From contig JACJYU010000001.1 in the NCBI GenBank assembly GCA_020635915.1, positions 2,270,501 to 2,334,500 on the forward strand: a stretch of 64,000 bases of DNA. Direction: 5' to 3'. Origin of the DNA: Flammeovirgaceae bacterium. Lineage in GTDB: Bacteria; Bacteroidota; Bacteroidia; Cytophagales; Cyclobacteriaceae. The position numbers and the translations under genes are program-made. A model generated the notes under the pieces. The model was not told the DNA's origin. It was given only the letters and a program-made list of their open reading frames with translations, and searched no databases. This document shows positions 1 to 8,655 of the stretch, in pieces (position 1 is the stretch's first letter; each line of letters begins with the position of its first letter).

Positions 1-776
1 CCGGGGGATTTTAAGAGGAGCAGGGCCATAAGGTCGGTGCCCACCACCACGGCCACTTCCTTTTCGTGCGCAGAGGCGATAAACGCACTGTGGTCGGTAA
101 TGGCCCCGTTGTTGTCGGGGTATTGCACATAGGCCCCAAACAGGTTGGGGTCCGTAATGTCAAATTTGCCCAGGTCGCCAATGACCAACTCGATGCCCAG
201 CGGGGCAGACCTGGTCTTGAGCACGTCTATGGTCTGGGGAAAGGTATTGGCATCCACAAAATATTTTACGGCATCCTTTTTTGTGCCTTTGCGGGACGCA
301 TACAACAAGTGCATGGCCTCCGCAGCGGCCGTCCCTTCATCGAGCAGGGAGGCATTGGCGATCTCCATTCCGGTGAGGTCGATGACCATGGTCTGGAAGT
401 TGATCAAGGCTTCCAAACGCCCCTGGGCAATCTCGGCCTGGTAGGGGGTATAGGCGGTGTACCACCCCGGGTTTTCCAGGATGTTCCGAAGGATGACAGT
501 GGGGGTAATGGTATTGTAGTACCCCATGCCGATGTACGATTTGCACACCTTGTTTTTTGAAATGATGCGGTCGAAATCGGCCAAAAACCCAAATTCGGAT
601 TTGGCCTCCGGGAGGTTTAGCTTTTTCTTTGAACGGATGTTGGCCGGGATGGTCTGGTCGATCAATTCGTCAAGGGACCCGGCATTTACCGCTTTTAACA
701 TGGCCTTGGTTTGTTCCTGGTCGGGCGCATTGTGCCTGCGCTCGAATTTCTCAGCATAGTGGGGAAGTGTGTTCAT
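1..776 (-). CDS. gcvP: Glycine dehydrogenase (decarboxylating), P protein, N-terminal part
   Basis: PLP enzyme of the glycine cleavage system; it decarboxylates glycine and passes the aminomethyl group to the lipoyl H protein in the cytoplasm. About 258 residues are visible, starting MNTLPHYAEKFERRH, and the gene runs off the left edge; family members are about 950 residues. The stretch IGMGYYNTITPTVILRN followed by NPGWYTAYTPYQAEIAQGRL is the signature N-terminal block of P proteins. The PLP-lysine half lies outside the window. ATG at 774-776 is the only sensible start, and ndk lies 58 bases upstream on the same strand. Identification is secure; completeness cannot be judged. Confidence 0.95.
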   Translation of the reverse strand, partial: MNTLPHYAEKFERRHNAPDQEQTKAMLKAVNAGSLDELIDQTIPANIRSKKKLNLPEAKSEFGFLADFDRIISKNKVCKSYIGMGYYNTITPTVILRNILENPGWYTAYTPYQAEIAQGRLEALINFQTMVIDLTGMEIANASLLDEGTAAAEAMHLLYASRKGTKKDAVKYFVDANTFPQTIDVLKTRSAPLGIELVIGDLGKFDITDPNLFGAYVQYPDNNGAITDHSAFIASAHEKEVAVVVGTDLMALLLLKSP

Positions 777-834
777 AATAATCTTTTCAAAAATTGTGGC
801 TAATGGTGCTCTTGCCTATTGGACAATTAATTCC

Positions 835-1254
835 TCAATAACGTTCGAACTGGGAAAAGAAGAAATTCCCCTCAATTTCCGCGTTCGCGTCAGAGTCGGA
901 CCCGTGGATGGCATTGGCATCGATGGATTTGGCAAACAAGGCGCGGATGGTGCCGGGTGCGGCTTTTTGCGGGTCGGTGGCCCCGATCAGTTTCCTAAAA
1001 TCCTCAATGGCGTTGTCCTTTTCCAAAATCATGGGGACAATGGGCCCTGAAGACATATAGTGGCACAAGTCGCCATAAAATGGCCTTTCCTTATGTACCT
1101 CATAAAATTTTCCTGCCAATTCTTTTGTTAGGCGTGCCTTTTTCATGGCCACCACACGGAACCCCGCGTCCTGGATCATTTTTATAATTGCGCCCGTGTT
1201 TCCTGCGCTTACCGCGTCAGGTTTGATCATCGTAAAAGTCCTGTTCCCTGCCAT
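835..1254 (-). CDS. ndk: Nucleoside diphosphate kinase
   Basis: Transfers the gamma phosphate from ATP to NDPs through a phosphohistidine, balancing cytoplasmic NTP and dNTP pools. The 139 residues match the usual family length of 135-150. Visible motifs are TFTMIKPDAV near the N-terminus and NAIHGSDS with the catalytic His at residue 117. An in-frame ATG exists 33 codons earlier, but that extension has no family counterpart and crosses a palindromic repeat, so MAGNRTF is chosen as the start. A TATTTTTG promoter box sits about 95 bases upstream. The gene precedes gcvP on the same strand and is divergent from nrnA. Confidence 0.97.
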   Translation of the reverse strand: MAGNRTFTMIKPDAVSAGNTGAIIKMIQDAGFRVVAMKKARLTKELAGKFYEVHKERPFYGDLCHYMSSGPIVPMILEKDNAIEDFRKLIGATDPQKAAPGTIRALFAKSIDANAIHGSDSDANAEIEGNFFFSQFERY

Positions 1255-1302
1255 TTTGTTTTGGTTTTCCCGGTTTAGTCGATTGTAGGTTTTAATGCCC
1301 TT

Positions 1303-1350
1303 CCACTGCCGGACATGCCTATCGGGCAAGCAGGCCTTGGCAGGCAGGCG
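1303..1350. repeat. GC-rich palindromic element in the ndk leader
   Basis: A GC-rich stretch in the ndk 5' leader built from interleaved CTGCC/GGCAG (1306-1310 with 1339-1343) and GCCT/AGGC (1317-1320 with 1332-1335) pairs, able to fold into a nested hairpin, plus a GGCAGGCAGGC run. It resembles small interspersed palindromic units seen in other Bacteroidota genomes, but no second copy was found in this window. It could instead be a leader structure acting on ndk. Confidence 0.35.
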
Positions 1351-1358
1351 CAAAAATA
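1351..1358 (-). promoter_or_regulatory. Candidate -7 box for ndk (TATTTTTG)
   Basis: On the minus strand this reads TATTTTTG, a perfect match to the Bacteroidota -7 consensus TAnnTTTG. No TTTG -33 element lies at the usual 19-22 base spacing; the closest is 26 bases away. Transcription would start just inside the palindromic element and give a leader of about 90 bases for ndk. Confidence 0.4.
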
Positions 1359-1516
1359 ACGATTAGAATTTTGGAAGCCAGTACCAAAAATCAAAGAAAC
1401 CGGGAGTATTGCCCCAAAATTTGGCGTCCGTTCCCCATCGGTTTTTGCAACCGGCCACCGTTGGTCAAAAATTAGCAGTTTGTATTCCTGTCATTTATAC
1501 CCATTTTTGCCCTCCC

Positions 1517-2542
1517 ATGAAAGATTTAGCAGGACTCAAATCGCTGTTGAGCAAGCCCAGGCGGGTGGTGGTGGTGACCCACTTCAAGCCAGACGCGGAC
1601 GCACTGGGCTCGTCATTGGGGCTGGCCGGGTTCCTTAAAAAGAAAGGGCACGATGTGCAGGTGATCACGCCCAGCGATTACCCGGGTTTTTTGTCATGGA
1701 TGCCCGGGAACGATGAGGTGCTGGCCATAGACAAGGACAACCCGGCCAAGGGGAAGAAAGCGCAGGAATACGTGTCAAAGGCGGAGGTCATCTTCTGCCT
1801 CGATTTTTCAAGCCTGAACCGGATCAACACCCTGGGCGATATGGTAAGGGAGGCCAAGGCCACCAAAGTGCTGGTGGACCATCACCTGGAGCCAGAGCAC
1901 TTTGCCCACTACGAACATTGGGACCCGAAGGCGGCCTCCACCGCAGGGCTGGTCTTTGACCTTATTGACATGCTGGGGGAAAAACCAAGTATCGACAAGG
2001 ACATCGCCAATTGCCTGTATGCAGGGGTGCTCACCGACACCGGTGGGTTCAGGCACTCCAATACCACGCAAAAAGAATTTTTGATCGCCTCTGAGCTGGT
2101 GGGTGCCGGTGCCAACCCCTGGTGGGTATCAAAAAAAATATACGACACCAATACCCTGGCACGAATGAAACTCACCGGCTTTGTGTTAAGCGAGAAGTTG
2201 GTCGTCATCCCCGAATACAGGACCGTGTACGTATGCTTGAACACCGATGAGCTTAAGCAATTTGACACGAAAACGGGAGACACCGAAGGCTTGGTGAACT
2301 ATGGGCTTTCGATTGAAGGGATAAGGCTTTCCGTTTTGATGTATGATAGAAAAGAAGAAATAAAGCTTTCCTTCCGTTCATTGGGCAGTTTTCCGGCCAA
2401 TGAAATTGCCAGGAAATATTTCGAGGGCGGGGGCCACAGGAATGCGGCCGGAGGGTCTTCAAAGCTTTCCCTGGAGGAAACGTTGAACAAGTTTTTGTCC
2501 ATTTTGCCAGAGTACCAATCGGAATTGGAGAGGGACGATTGA
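1517..2542 (+). CDS. nrnA: DHH-family phosphoesterase (NrnA-like nanoRNase / pAp phosphatase)
   Basis: Predicted cytoplasmic manganese phosphoesterase that degrades 2-5 nt RNA oligomers and/or 3'-phosphoadenosine 5'-phosphate. In 341 residues it shows the DHH motifs: THFKPDADALGSS (His22, Asp26, Asp28), the Asp96 region FCLDFSS, VDHH at 120-123, and a C-terminal DHHA1 glycine motif GGGHRNAAGG. An upstream in-frame ATG at 1409 would add 36 residues with no family counterpart, so MKDLAGL is taken as the start. The two FKBP lipoprotein genes follow on the same strand; I recall ndk, a DHH protein and a GldI-type isomerase being neighbours in other Bacteroidota. Substrate preference is inferred from the family only. 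Confidence 0.9.
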   Translation: MKDLAGLKSLLSKPRRVVVVTHFKPDADALGSSLGLAGFLKKKGHDVQVITPSDYPGFLSWMPGNDEVLAIDKDNPAKGKKAQEYVSKAEVIFCLDFSSLNRINTLGDMVREAKATKVLVDHHLEPEHFAHYEHWDPKAASTAGLVFDLIDMLGEKPSIDKDIANCLYAGVLTDTGGFRHSNTTQKEFLIASELVGAGANPWWVSKKIYDTNTLARMKLTGFVLSEKLVVIPEYRTVYVCLNTDELKQFDTKTGDTEGLVNYGLSIEGIRLSVLMYDRKEEIKLSFRSLGSFPANEIARKYFEGGGHRNAAGGSSKLSLEETLNKFLSILPEYQSELERDD

Positions 2543-2574
2543 TAAAAAACCTAATAATTGTAAAAAACCAACGT

Positions 2575-3471
2575 ATGAAAATAAATAATTTTTTAATAGG
2601 CCTGTTGTTGATCGGTGCCGCATGTTCCACAAACAGCAGGGAAACCCCCAAGGGCCATAAATACACCTTGGTGAAAGAGGGCGAAGGGGAAGCCGGCAAG
2701 CCCGGGGAGTTCCTGCTGATCAATATGATGATCAAAGACGCCAAAGATTCTGTATGGAACGACACCAGGAAACAGAAACTGCCCATGATCCTGCCCATCC
2801 GGGAGCCCCAACCTGGGGACGAAGGCATTGAAGAGGTTTTTTCCGTTTTAAAAAAAGGCGACAGCATACTTTTTCCCATTGCGGCCAAGACCTTGTTTGA
2901 AAAGCAGGGCGGAAGGGTGCCCGACAATGTGGACTCCACCAGTATTTTTACCTTTTACCTGGGCGTAAAGGATATTTTGGACGAGCCGGCCGTGCGCTCC
3001 CTGGAGCAGGAAATAATGGGCAAACTGAATTCGGAGCAGCTTGCCATTGACGAGGCTTTGATCGATGGGTATTTGGCGGAAAGCAATACCGAAGTGCAGA
3101 CCACCGACTCCGGCCTGCGCTATATGTTCACTCGTAAAGGCTCCGGGCCCACTGCTGCGCCAGGCAATGAAGTCTCGGTCAATTATGCCGGTTACCTGCT
3201 GGACGGTACCCTTTTCGATACCAGTATTGAATCCGTTGCCAAAGCCAACGGGGCCTACACGCCAGGCAGGCCTTACGAGCCCCTGACCCTGCAGGCAGGA
3301 AGCGGCCAGGTCATCCAGGGATGGGAGGAAGCCATCCTGTTGATGAACAAGGGCTCAAAGATGAGGGTCTGGATACCCTCCACATTGGCTTACGGGCCCA
3401 GGCAAAGGAGCGAGGTCATTAAGCCCAACTCCATACTTGTTTTCGATATGGAAATGATGGACATCAAATGA
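2575..3471 (+). CDS. FKBP-type peptidyl-prolyl isomerase lipoprotein (GldI-like?)
   Basis: Predicted extracytoplasmic prolyl cis-trans isomerase. The 298-residue product starts MKINNFLIGLLLIGAAC, a lipoprotein signal with the lipid-accepting Cys at 17; an in-frame ATG 12 codons earlier was rejected because it would precede this signal. The C-terminal 120 residues are a full FKBP domain (NEVSVNYAGYLLDGTLFDTS, GQVIQGWEEAI, STLAYGPR). Residues 25-150 form a less conserved, possibly second FKBP-like domain. The gene overlaps the next FKBP gene by 4 bases. Position beside nrnA recalls flavobacterial gldI, a gliding-associated isomerase, but that link is inference. Confidence 0.88.
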   Translation: MKINNFLIGLLLIGAACSTNSRETPKGHKYTLVKEGEGEAGKPGEFLLINMMIKDAKDSVWNDTRKQKLPMILPIREPQPGDEGIEEVFSVLKKGDSILFPIAAKTLFEKQGGRVPDNVDSTSIFTFYLGVKDILDEPAVRSLEQEIMGKLNSEQLAIDEALIDGYLAESNTEVQTTDSGLRYMFTRKGSGPTAAPGNEVSVNYAGYLLDGTLFDTSIESVAKANGAYTPGRPYEPLTLQAGSGQVIQGWEEAILLMNKGSKMRVWIPSTLAYGPRQRSEVIKPNSILVFDMEMMDIK

Positions 3472-3998
3472 AATATGGGCCGGCAATGATAAAGACAGCC
3501 CTAGCGGTGGTGGCCTTGGCAATGTCCGTGGCCTCGTGCGATAGCGGCCACGAATGCACCAAGGTGGTCCCGCCATCGGAACTGGACGCGGTGGACAAGG
3601 CCCAATTGGAAATTGACAATAAAATAATTGATGATTACCTCATCGCCAACGACATAGAAAACACGCTAGGCCCTGTGCAGGAGGTAAATGGGATCAAATA
3701 CGTTGTCACCAAGGAGGGCAGCGGGGTTACGCCATGCCTGGAGAACACGGTGGTCGTTACTTATACCGGTAAACTGCTTAGCGATGGCACCACATTTGAT
3801 AGAAATTTATCAGGGGTTTCTTTTACCCTCAACAACTTAATATTAGGGTGGCAGCTTACCTTCCCTTCGTTCACAAAGGGGACGAGCGTTACGTTGTTCG
3901 TCCCGTCCGGTTATGCCTATGGCCCATCAGGATTTCCCCCCAGGATTCCCCCCAATGCCAACCTTTTGTTTACCGTGGACATTACGAATGTGCGTTGA
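3468..3998 (+). CDS. Second FKBP-type peptidyl-prolyl isomerase lipoprotein
   Basis: A smaller (176-residue) exported prolyl isomerase. Lipobox SVASC places the modified Cys at 24. The FKBP fold is visible from about residue 70: VVVTYTGKLLSDGTTFDRN, then LILGWQLTFPSFTKGTSVTLFVPSGYAYGP read as two adjacent pieces, ending LLFTVDITNVR. The ATG overlaps the stop of the preceding FKBP gene (ATGA), suggesting translational coupling; a second in-frame ATG at 3486 would also leave a complete signal peptide. Two tandem FKBP lipoproteins probably serve folding of exported proteins in the periplasm or outer membrane. Confidence 0.87.
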   Translation: MKYGPAMIKTALAVVALAMSVASCDSGHECTKVVPPSELDAVDKAQLEIDNKIIDDYLIANDIENTLGPVQEVNGIKYVVTKEGSGVTPCLENTVVVTYTGKLLSDGTTFDRNLSGVSFTLNNLILGWQLTFPSFTKGTSVTLFVPSGYAYGPSGFPPRIPPNANLLFTVDITNVR

Positions 3999-4013
3999 AA
4001 ATTAAGAGGCCAG

Positions 4014-4589
4014 ATGGAATTGTGTTTTGCCACCAACAACCAGCACAAGCTTGACGAAGTAAGCCGCTTGTTGGGGGGTGCCTATACCGTGCTGGGCCTG
4101 AAGGCCATTGGCTGCGACCAAGAGCTCCCCGAAGAACAGGACACGCTGGAGGGCAATTCCCTACAGAAAGCCAGGTTTGTCCACGACCATTACCATATCG
4201 ATTGCTTTGCCGATGATACCGGCCTGGAAGTGGAGGCCCTAAATGGTGCCCCGGGCGTTTACTCGGCACGCTATGCCGGGCCACAACGCAACAGTGAGGA
4301 CAACATGGCGCTTCTTTTGGAAAACCTAAAGGGAAAGGCAAACCGCAGGGCGAGGTTCAGGACGGTCATCACATTGGTCAGGGATGGCCAGGCGCACCAA
4401 TTTGAGGGCATTGCCAGGGGCGAAGTGCTGGAAAGCAAGCGTGGCGCCAGGGGCTTTGGGTACGACCCCCTTTTTTTGCCGGAAGGCCTGGACAAGTCCA
4501 TGGCCGAACTTACCGCGGACGAAAAGAACGCCATCAGCCACCGTGGGGAGGCCATTCGCAAGCTTGTGGCTTTTCTCAAGCAGCGGTGA
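4014..4589 (+). CDS. rdgB: Non-canonical purine NTP pyrophosphatase (RdgB/HAM1)
   Basis: Hydrolyses dITP, ITP and XTP to monophosphates, keeping deaminated purines out of nucleic acids; cytoplasmic. The 191-residue length fits the family. Motifs are CFATNNQHKLDEV at the N-terminus (substrate loop), FADDTGLEVEALNGAPGVYS (catalytic Asp region), GFGYDPLFLP, and SHRGEAIRKL near the C-terminus. It lies 15 bases after the second FKBP gene on the same strand, so is probably co-transcribed with nrnA and the isomerases. The start ATG gives the typical family N-terminus directly. Confidence 0.96.
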   Translation: MELCFATNNQHKLDEVSRLLGGAYTVLGLKAIGCDQELPEEQDTLEGNSLQKARFVHDHYHIDCFADDTGLEVEALNGAPGVYSARYAGPQRNSEDNMALLLENLKGKANRRARFRTVITLVRDGQAHQFEGIARGEVLESKRGARGFGYDPLFLPEGLDKSMAELTADEKNAISHRGEAIRKLVAFLKQR

Positions 4590-4624
4590 CCTTCGCATGG
4601 GCGAAATATCCAATGCCAGGAGGT

Positions 4625-4655
4625 ATTGCAAATTTACTCCTATTCCATACTTTTG
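4625..4655 (+). promoter_or_regulatory. Bacteroidota-type promoter (ATTG-N19-TACTTTTG)
   Basis: TACTTTTG at 4648-4655 matches the -7 consensus TAnnTTTG exactly. ATTG at 4625-4628 matches the TTTG -33 element in three of four positions with a 19-base spacer. Predicted transcription start is about 4661, just ahead of the small exported-protein gene. It lies past the end of rdgB, so that gene may have its own promoter. Confidence 0.45.
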
Positions 4656-4663
4656 TAGCCCTT

Positions 4664-4993
4664 ATGTGGGACAGGTCTTTTTTCAGGGCATTTATGGTTG
4701 TGGTGGGCATTTCGGCCACCATGGCCATTGTACTTTCCCAGGCCCTTCCCGGGCAGCCCACAAAAAAGGCAAAGACCGAGCAGTCGGAGCAGGATACCGA
4801 CCTCAAAATCATTTCGGCCCCTTCCGATGTGGTTCCCGGTGCCGCTGTCCAGGTAAATGATGCAGACAGGTTTTTATTGGAGGTTTTTGTCAACGAAGGG
4901 CCGAAGGCAGTGGAATTTGAATGTGATGCCCACATTCTTTCCGGGTACCTGAGTGTCCTCTTCGGGGCCATTATTTCGCCCAACGCCCCATAG
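4664..4993 (+). CDS. Small exported or membrane-anchored protein of unknown function
   Basis: No family recognised. From ATG 4664 the 109-residue product begins MWDRSFFRAF followed by a hydrophobic segment (about residues 11-30, MVVVGISATMAIVLSQALPG), a good signal peptide or N-terminal anchor. A polar, Lys/Glu/Asp-rich stretch and a short hydrophobic end follow. Alternative starts are GTG 4586, overlapping the rdgB stop by 4 bases, and ATG 4694, which would give a longer leader after the predicted promoter but removes the positively charged n-region. A terminator hairpin follows 15 bases after the stop, supporting a real transcription unit ending here. Confidence 0.5.
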   Translation: MWDRSFFRAFMVVVGISATMAIVLSQALPGQPTKKAKTEQSEQDTDLKIISAPSDVVPGAAVQVNDADRFLLEVFVNEGPKAVEFECDAHILSGYLSVLFGAIISPNAP

Positions 4994-5007
4994 GCCATGC
5001 CCCCTCC

Positions 5008-5030
5008 GGTTGGCAAGGGCCAACCTTTTT
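5008..5030 (+). terminator. Rho-independent terminator before secDF
   Basis: GGTTGGC (5008-5014), loop AAGG, GCCAACC (5019-5025) form a perfect 7-bp GC-rich stem followed directly by five T. It ends the nrnA-to-4993 transcription unit. Confidence 0.8.
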
Positions 5031-5076
5031 GGCCCACGAGTTTTAACAACATTCAAATTCTTAAATTTTATCAATA

Positions 5077-8000
5077 ATGCGTAACAAAGGAGTAGTAGTA
5101 GTCCTTACTATAATCGTCACCGCGCTGTGCCTGTATTACCTCTCATTTACCTTCGTGTCAAGGAAAGTGGAGCAAGATGCCATAGCGTATGCCACCAATT
5201 CGAGCGGCTCTGTGGATTTGTCCAAAAAACAATCCTACATGGATTCGTTGTGGAGCAAGCCCGTGTACAACCTATTTGGTGCCGAATACACTTTCAAAGA
5301 AGTGAAAGAGAACGAGTTGAGCCTCGGCCTCGACTTACAGGGGGGCATGCACGTTACCCTGGAGGTTTCCCCCATCGATATCATCAAAGGGCTGAGCGGC
5401 AACAACCAGGACCCGGCATTTATGGATGCCCTTCACAAGGCCTCCGAGATGCAGCGGTCAAGCCAGGAAAGGTACAGTGCCCTGTTTTTCCGGGCCTACA
5501 AGGAGGCCAACCCGGGCCAAAACCTTGCCCATCTGTTTGCCTCAGCGGCCAACAAGGACCGCGTGAGCCTGTCGGACGATGACGCCAAGGTAATGGCGTT
5601 TGTGAATGCGGAAATCGAGAGTGCCATAGACCGTTCGTTCACCATCCTCAAAACCCGTATCGACCAGTTCGGGACCTCCCAGCCCAACATACAAAAACTA
5701 CAGGGCACCGGGAGGATACAAATTGAAATCCCCGGGGCCGACAATCCGGCCAGGGTGAGGAAATTGTTGCAAGGGGTCGCACGGCTGGAGTTCTGGGACG
5801 TGGTGGAGTACAATGACGAGCAACTGAACCAGTCCCTGTTTGCCATCAACCAGAAATTGGTAAAAGAGCAGGAGGCCAATAAGGCGCTGAAGCCCCTGGA
5901 GGCCGCCAATGAGGTGCAGGACACGCTGGTGGAGGAAGGCGACAGCACGAAGTCGCAGTTGGAAAAGCAACTTAACCAGGCACAGGACAGTGCCAGCAAC
6001 CCGTTGGACTCCATTACCAATTCAAATTTGTCCCCATTGTTTGCCCTGAGCAGCCCGGGCATTCCATTTTTATATGACGTAAAGGACACGGCCACTATCA
6101 ACCGTATCCTTGCCCGGCCAGACATCAGGGCTTTGTTGCCGCGCAACATAAGCTACCGCTGGGACGTGAAGCCGGAGCCAGAGGTGACGCCAAATGTGGA
6201 TGACATCCGTTTGAACTTTATCAGCGTGCCCCGAAACGGCAAGCCCCTGCTGACTGGCGAGGTGATCAACGATGCACGCCTGGACTATGACCAGTTTGCC
6301 AGGCCTGCGGTAAGCATGACGATGAACGCGGCCGGGTCGCGCGCCTGGGCAAAGATCACCGCTGCCGCTGCTGCCAAGTCCCCTCCCGGCAGGGTGGCCA
6401 TTGTACTGGACAACTACGTATATACCGCCCCCACCGTGCAGGGCGAAATCCCCAATGGCAACTCACAAATTACGGGCAGCTTTACCCTGGAAGAAGCGAA
6501 AGACCTTGCCAACGTATTGAAGGCAGGTTCGTTGCCGGCCCCCACCCGGATTGTTGAAGAGGCCATCATAGGGCCCACACTGGGCAAGGTGGCACAAAAC
6601 CAGGGCATCATTTCCATGGCCTGCGGGCTGGTGATCGTGGCGCTGTTTATGGTCGCCTATTATTCCAGGGGCGGTTGGGTTGCCGACCTTGCCTTGTTGT
6701 TCAACATATTTTTCATCCTTGGGATTTTGGCACAGTTGAACGCAGCCCTTACCCTTCCCGGTATAGCTGGTATAGTGCTCACCATGGGCATGGCGGTGGA
6801 TGCCAACGTGCTCATTTACGAGCGCATCAAAGAAGAGTTGAAGTCGGGCCTGATGCTTAAGGAAGCCATTAAGAAAGGGTATAGCCGGGCTTTCGATGCC
6901 ATTTTTGATTCGAATGTGACCACCTTGCTCACCGGTATATTCCTTTTTGTGTTCGGGCAGGGGCCCCTTAAAGGGTTTGCAATCGTATTGATGATTGGTA
7001 TAGCCACGTCCTTTTTCTCTGCCGTTTATATTTCGAGGGTGGTGATAGAGTGGATGACCCGAAAAGGGGATGCCTCCAAGGTTTCGTTTGATTCCTTCAT
7101 GGCAAGGGGCGTGCGCGAGCGCAGGTATTTCAATTTTGTGGGCTACCGGAGGATCGCGTATACCATTACCGGGTCCATCACCATATTGGGGTTCATCCTA
7201 ATCGGGATCAACGGATTGAACCTGGGCGTTGATTTTAAGGGGGGAAGGTCTTATGTGGTGGCCTTTGACGCACCTGTGGTGGCCACTGACATGCGGATAA
7301 AACTTACCGATGAGTTTGAAGGAAGTGGCACGGAGGTAAAAACGTATGGAAGCAGCAATGTGGTGAGGGTGACCACCTCCTACCTGGTGGACGATGAATC
7401 GAGCGAGGCCGATGTGAAGGTGAAAGCCGCCCTTATTGATGGGGTGGAAAAATTCAGCGGCAAGCAGTTTGTGGAAAACAACGATGCCGTTGACAAAGGC
7501 CACTTCTCCATTCTTTCATCTTCAAAGGTGGGGGCCACCATTGCCGATGACATCAAAGACTCCGCTTTTGAGGCAAGCCTGTATTCGCTAATTGCCATTT
7601 TCATATTTATTTTGATACGGTTTAAGAAATGGCAGTATAGCCTGGGGGCGATTTTGTCCACTGCCCACGATGCCCTCTTTGTGGTGGCCGTCTTTGGCAT
7701 AGCCGATACTTTTGGGTTTTCGCTGGAAATCGACCAGGTATTTATTGCCGCCCTCCTGTCCGTTATCGGTTATTCGATCAACGATACCGTGATCATCTTT
7801 GACAGGATAAGGGAGTATACCCACCTGGGCACCTCCCACGACAGGCTTAAAGTATTTAACGATGCCATCAACAGCACCTTGAGCCGGACGCTGATCACCT
7901 CGGGTACCACCTTGATAGTGGTGGTGGTATTGTTGCTTTTTGGTGGCGAGGTATTGCGCGGGTTTTCTTTCGCCTTGTTCGTGGGGATAATGGTCGGGAC

Positions 8001-8088
8001 TTTCTCTTCCATTTTCATTGCCGCGTCCGTGGTGTACGACCTTGACAAAAGGAAGGAAAGGAAACAGGTGGCCACCGGGGTGGCGTAG
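5077..8088 (+). CDS. secDF: Protein translocase subunit SecDF (fused SecD and SecF)
   Basis: Inner-membrane RND-type motor that uses the proton gradient to pull proteins emerging from SecYEG into the periplasm. The 1003-residue protein fuses SecD (about 1-620) to SecF (about 680-1000), the usual Bacteroidota arrangement. Visible are the SecD P1 motif LGLDLQGGMHV, a large periplasmic P1 domain (about 100-480), the membrane signature GMAVDANVLIYERIKEE, the SecF counterpart LGVDFKGG, and a second membrane block with NDTVIIFDRIREY. Both membrane halves and their conserved Asp residues appear intact. It is flanked by terminators on both sides, so is probably transcribed alone. A weak TAAATTTT box lies just ahead of the start codon. 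Confidence 0.98.
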   Translation: MRNKGVVVVLTIIVTALCLYYLSFTFVSRKVEQDAIAYATNSSGSVDLSKKQSYMDSLWSKPVYNLFGAEYTFKEVKENELSLGLDLQGGMHVTLEVSPIDIIKGLSGNNQDPAFMDALHKASEMQRSSQERYSALFFRAYKEANPGQNLAHLFASAANKDRVSLSDDDAKVMAFVNAEIESAIDRSFTILKTRIDQFGTSQPNIQKLQGTGRIQIEIPGADNPARVRKLLQGVARLEFWDVVEYNDEQLNQSLFAINQKLVKEQEANKALKPLEAANEVQDTLVEEGDSTKSQLEKQLNQAQDSASNPLDSITNSNLSPLFALSSPGIPFLYDVKDTATINRILARPDIRALLPRNISYRWDVKPEPEVTPNVDDIRLNFISVPRNGKPLLTGEVINDARLDYDQFARPAVSMTMNAAGSRAWAKITAAAAAKSPPGRVAIVLDNYVYTAPTVQGEIPNGNSQITGSFTLEEAKDLANVLKAGSLPAPTRIVEEAIIGPTLGKVAQNQGIISMACGLVIVALFMVAYYSRGGWVADLALLFNIFFILGILAQLNAALTLPGIAGIVLTMGMAVDANVLIYERIKEELKSGLMLKEAIKKGYSRAFDAIFDSNVTTLLTGIFLFVFGQGPLKGFAIVLMIGIATSFFSAVYISRVVIEWMTRKGDASKVSFDSFMARGVRERRYFNFVGYRRIAYTITGSITILGFILIGINGLNLGVDFKGGRSYVVAFDAPVVATDMRIKLTDEFEGSGTEVKTYGSSNVVRVTTSYLVDDESSEADVKVKAALIDGVEKFSGKQFVENNDAVDKGHFSILSSSKVGATIADDIKDSAFEASLYSLIAIFIFILIRFKKWQYSLGAILSTAHDALFVVAVFGIADTFGFSLEIDQVFIAALLSVIGYSINDTVIIFDRIREYTHLGTSHDRLKVFNDAINSTLSRTLITSGTTLIVVVVLLLFGGEVLRGFSFALFVGIMVGTFSSIFIAASVVYDLDKRKERKQVATGVA

Positions 8089-8120
8089 CCCGGCACCTTA
8101 GGTTTCCGGGACCAGTAAAA

Positions 8121-8169
8121 GAAAGCGGCCCCAAAACAAAACTTCGGTTTGTTTTGGGACTGCTTTTTT
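8121..8169. terminator. Bidirectional terminator between secDF and gldH
   Basis: CCCAAAACAAA and TTTGTTTTGGG form an 11-bp stem around the stable-looking loop ACTTCGGT (+ strand), extended outward by AAGC/GCTT with an A-rich left arm and a T6 right arm. It can terminate the converging secDF (plus) and gldH (minus) transcripts. Confidence 0.85.
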
Positions 8170-8181
8170 GTTGACTGCTTT

Positions 8182-8655
8182 TTATTGGCTGGCTGCTTTT
8201 TCCACCCTCACCCCAACGGCCAGTATGCCCTTCAGGGTATCCAAACGATTAAACTGTTCAAGGGTGATGGCATACTTGCCCGGCTTATCGAAATGGTAAT
8301 TGGTGGCAATGGGGAAGCGATGGTCAAACAAATCGCCAATGCCGCTGTCCCCAAAAGGCTTGCCGGTCTTTTGGTCAAACAGGTAGGCAGAAAGCAGTTC
8401 TTTGTGCAGCAGTTCATGCGCAGGGCCTTCCAGGGCATAGTTTACAAAAATCCTGGAGAAGGGAAAATCCAGGGAGTTGCGGACGGTGCAATAGAGGTTG
8501 TACTTTTGGGCAGTGTCGTTGATTTCAAATTCAAACCGCGGTTTGTCCTGCACCATCCACGCCTTTTCTTCAAAGTCAACATGCTGGTCATAGGTACGGG
8601 AAAGGTCGCAGGAGGACAGGACCAGGACAGGCACCAATATCCAAAATCGCTTCAT
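8182..8655 (-). CDS. gldH: Gliding motility lipoprotein GldH
   Basis: Lipoprotein of the Bacteroidota gliding machinery; needed for gliding in Flavobacterium johnsoniae, with no known enzymatic role. The 157-residue product has the lipobox VLSSC with Cys16 and the family pattern YDQHVDFEEKAW, FEFEINDTAQKYNLY, RNSLDFPFSRIFVNY and KPGKYAITLEQ. It overlaps ricT by 4 bases (ATGA); a ricT-gldH pair is, to my knowledge, common in the phylum. The gene alone does not prove motility, since GldH homologues also occur in non-gliding relatives. Confidence 0.9.
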   Translation of the reverse strand: MKRFWILVPVLVLSSCDLSRTYDQHVDFEEKAWMVQDKPRFEFEINDTAQKYNLYCTVRNSLDFPFSRIFVNYALEGPAHELLHKELLSAYLFDQKTGKPFGDSGIGDLFDHRFPIATNYHFDKPGKYAITLEQFNRLDTLKGILAVGVRVEKAASQ

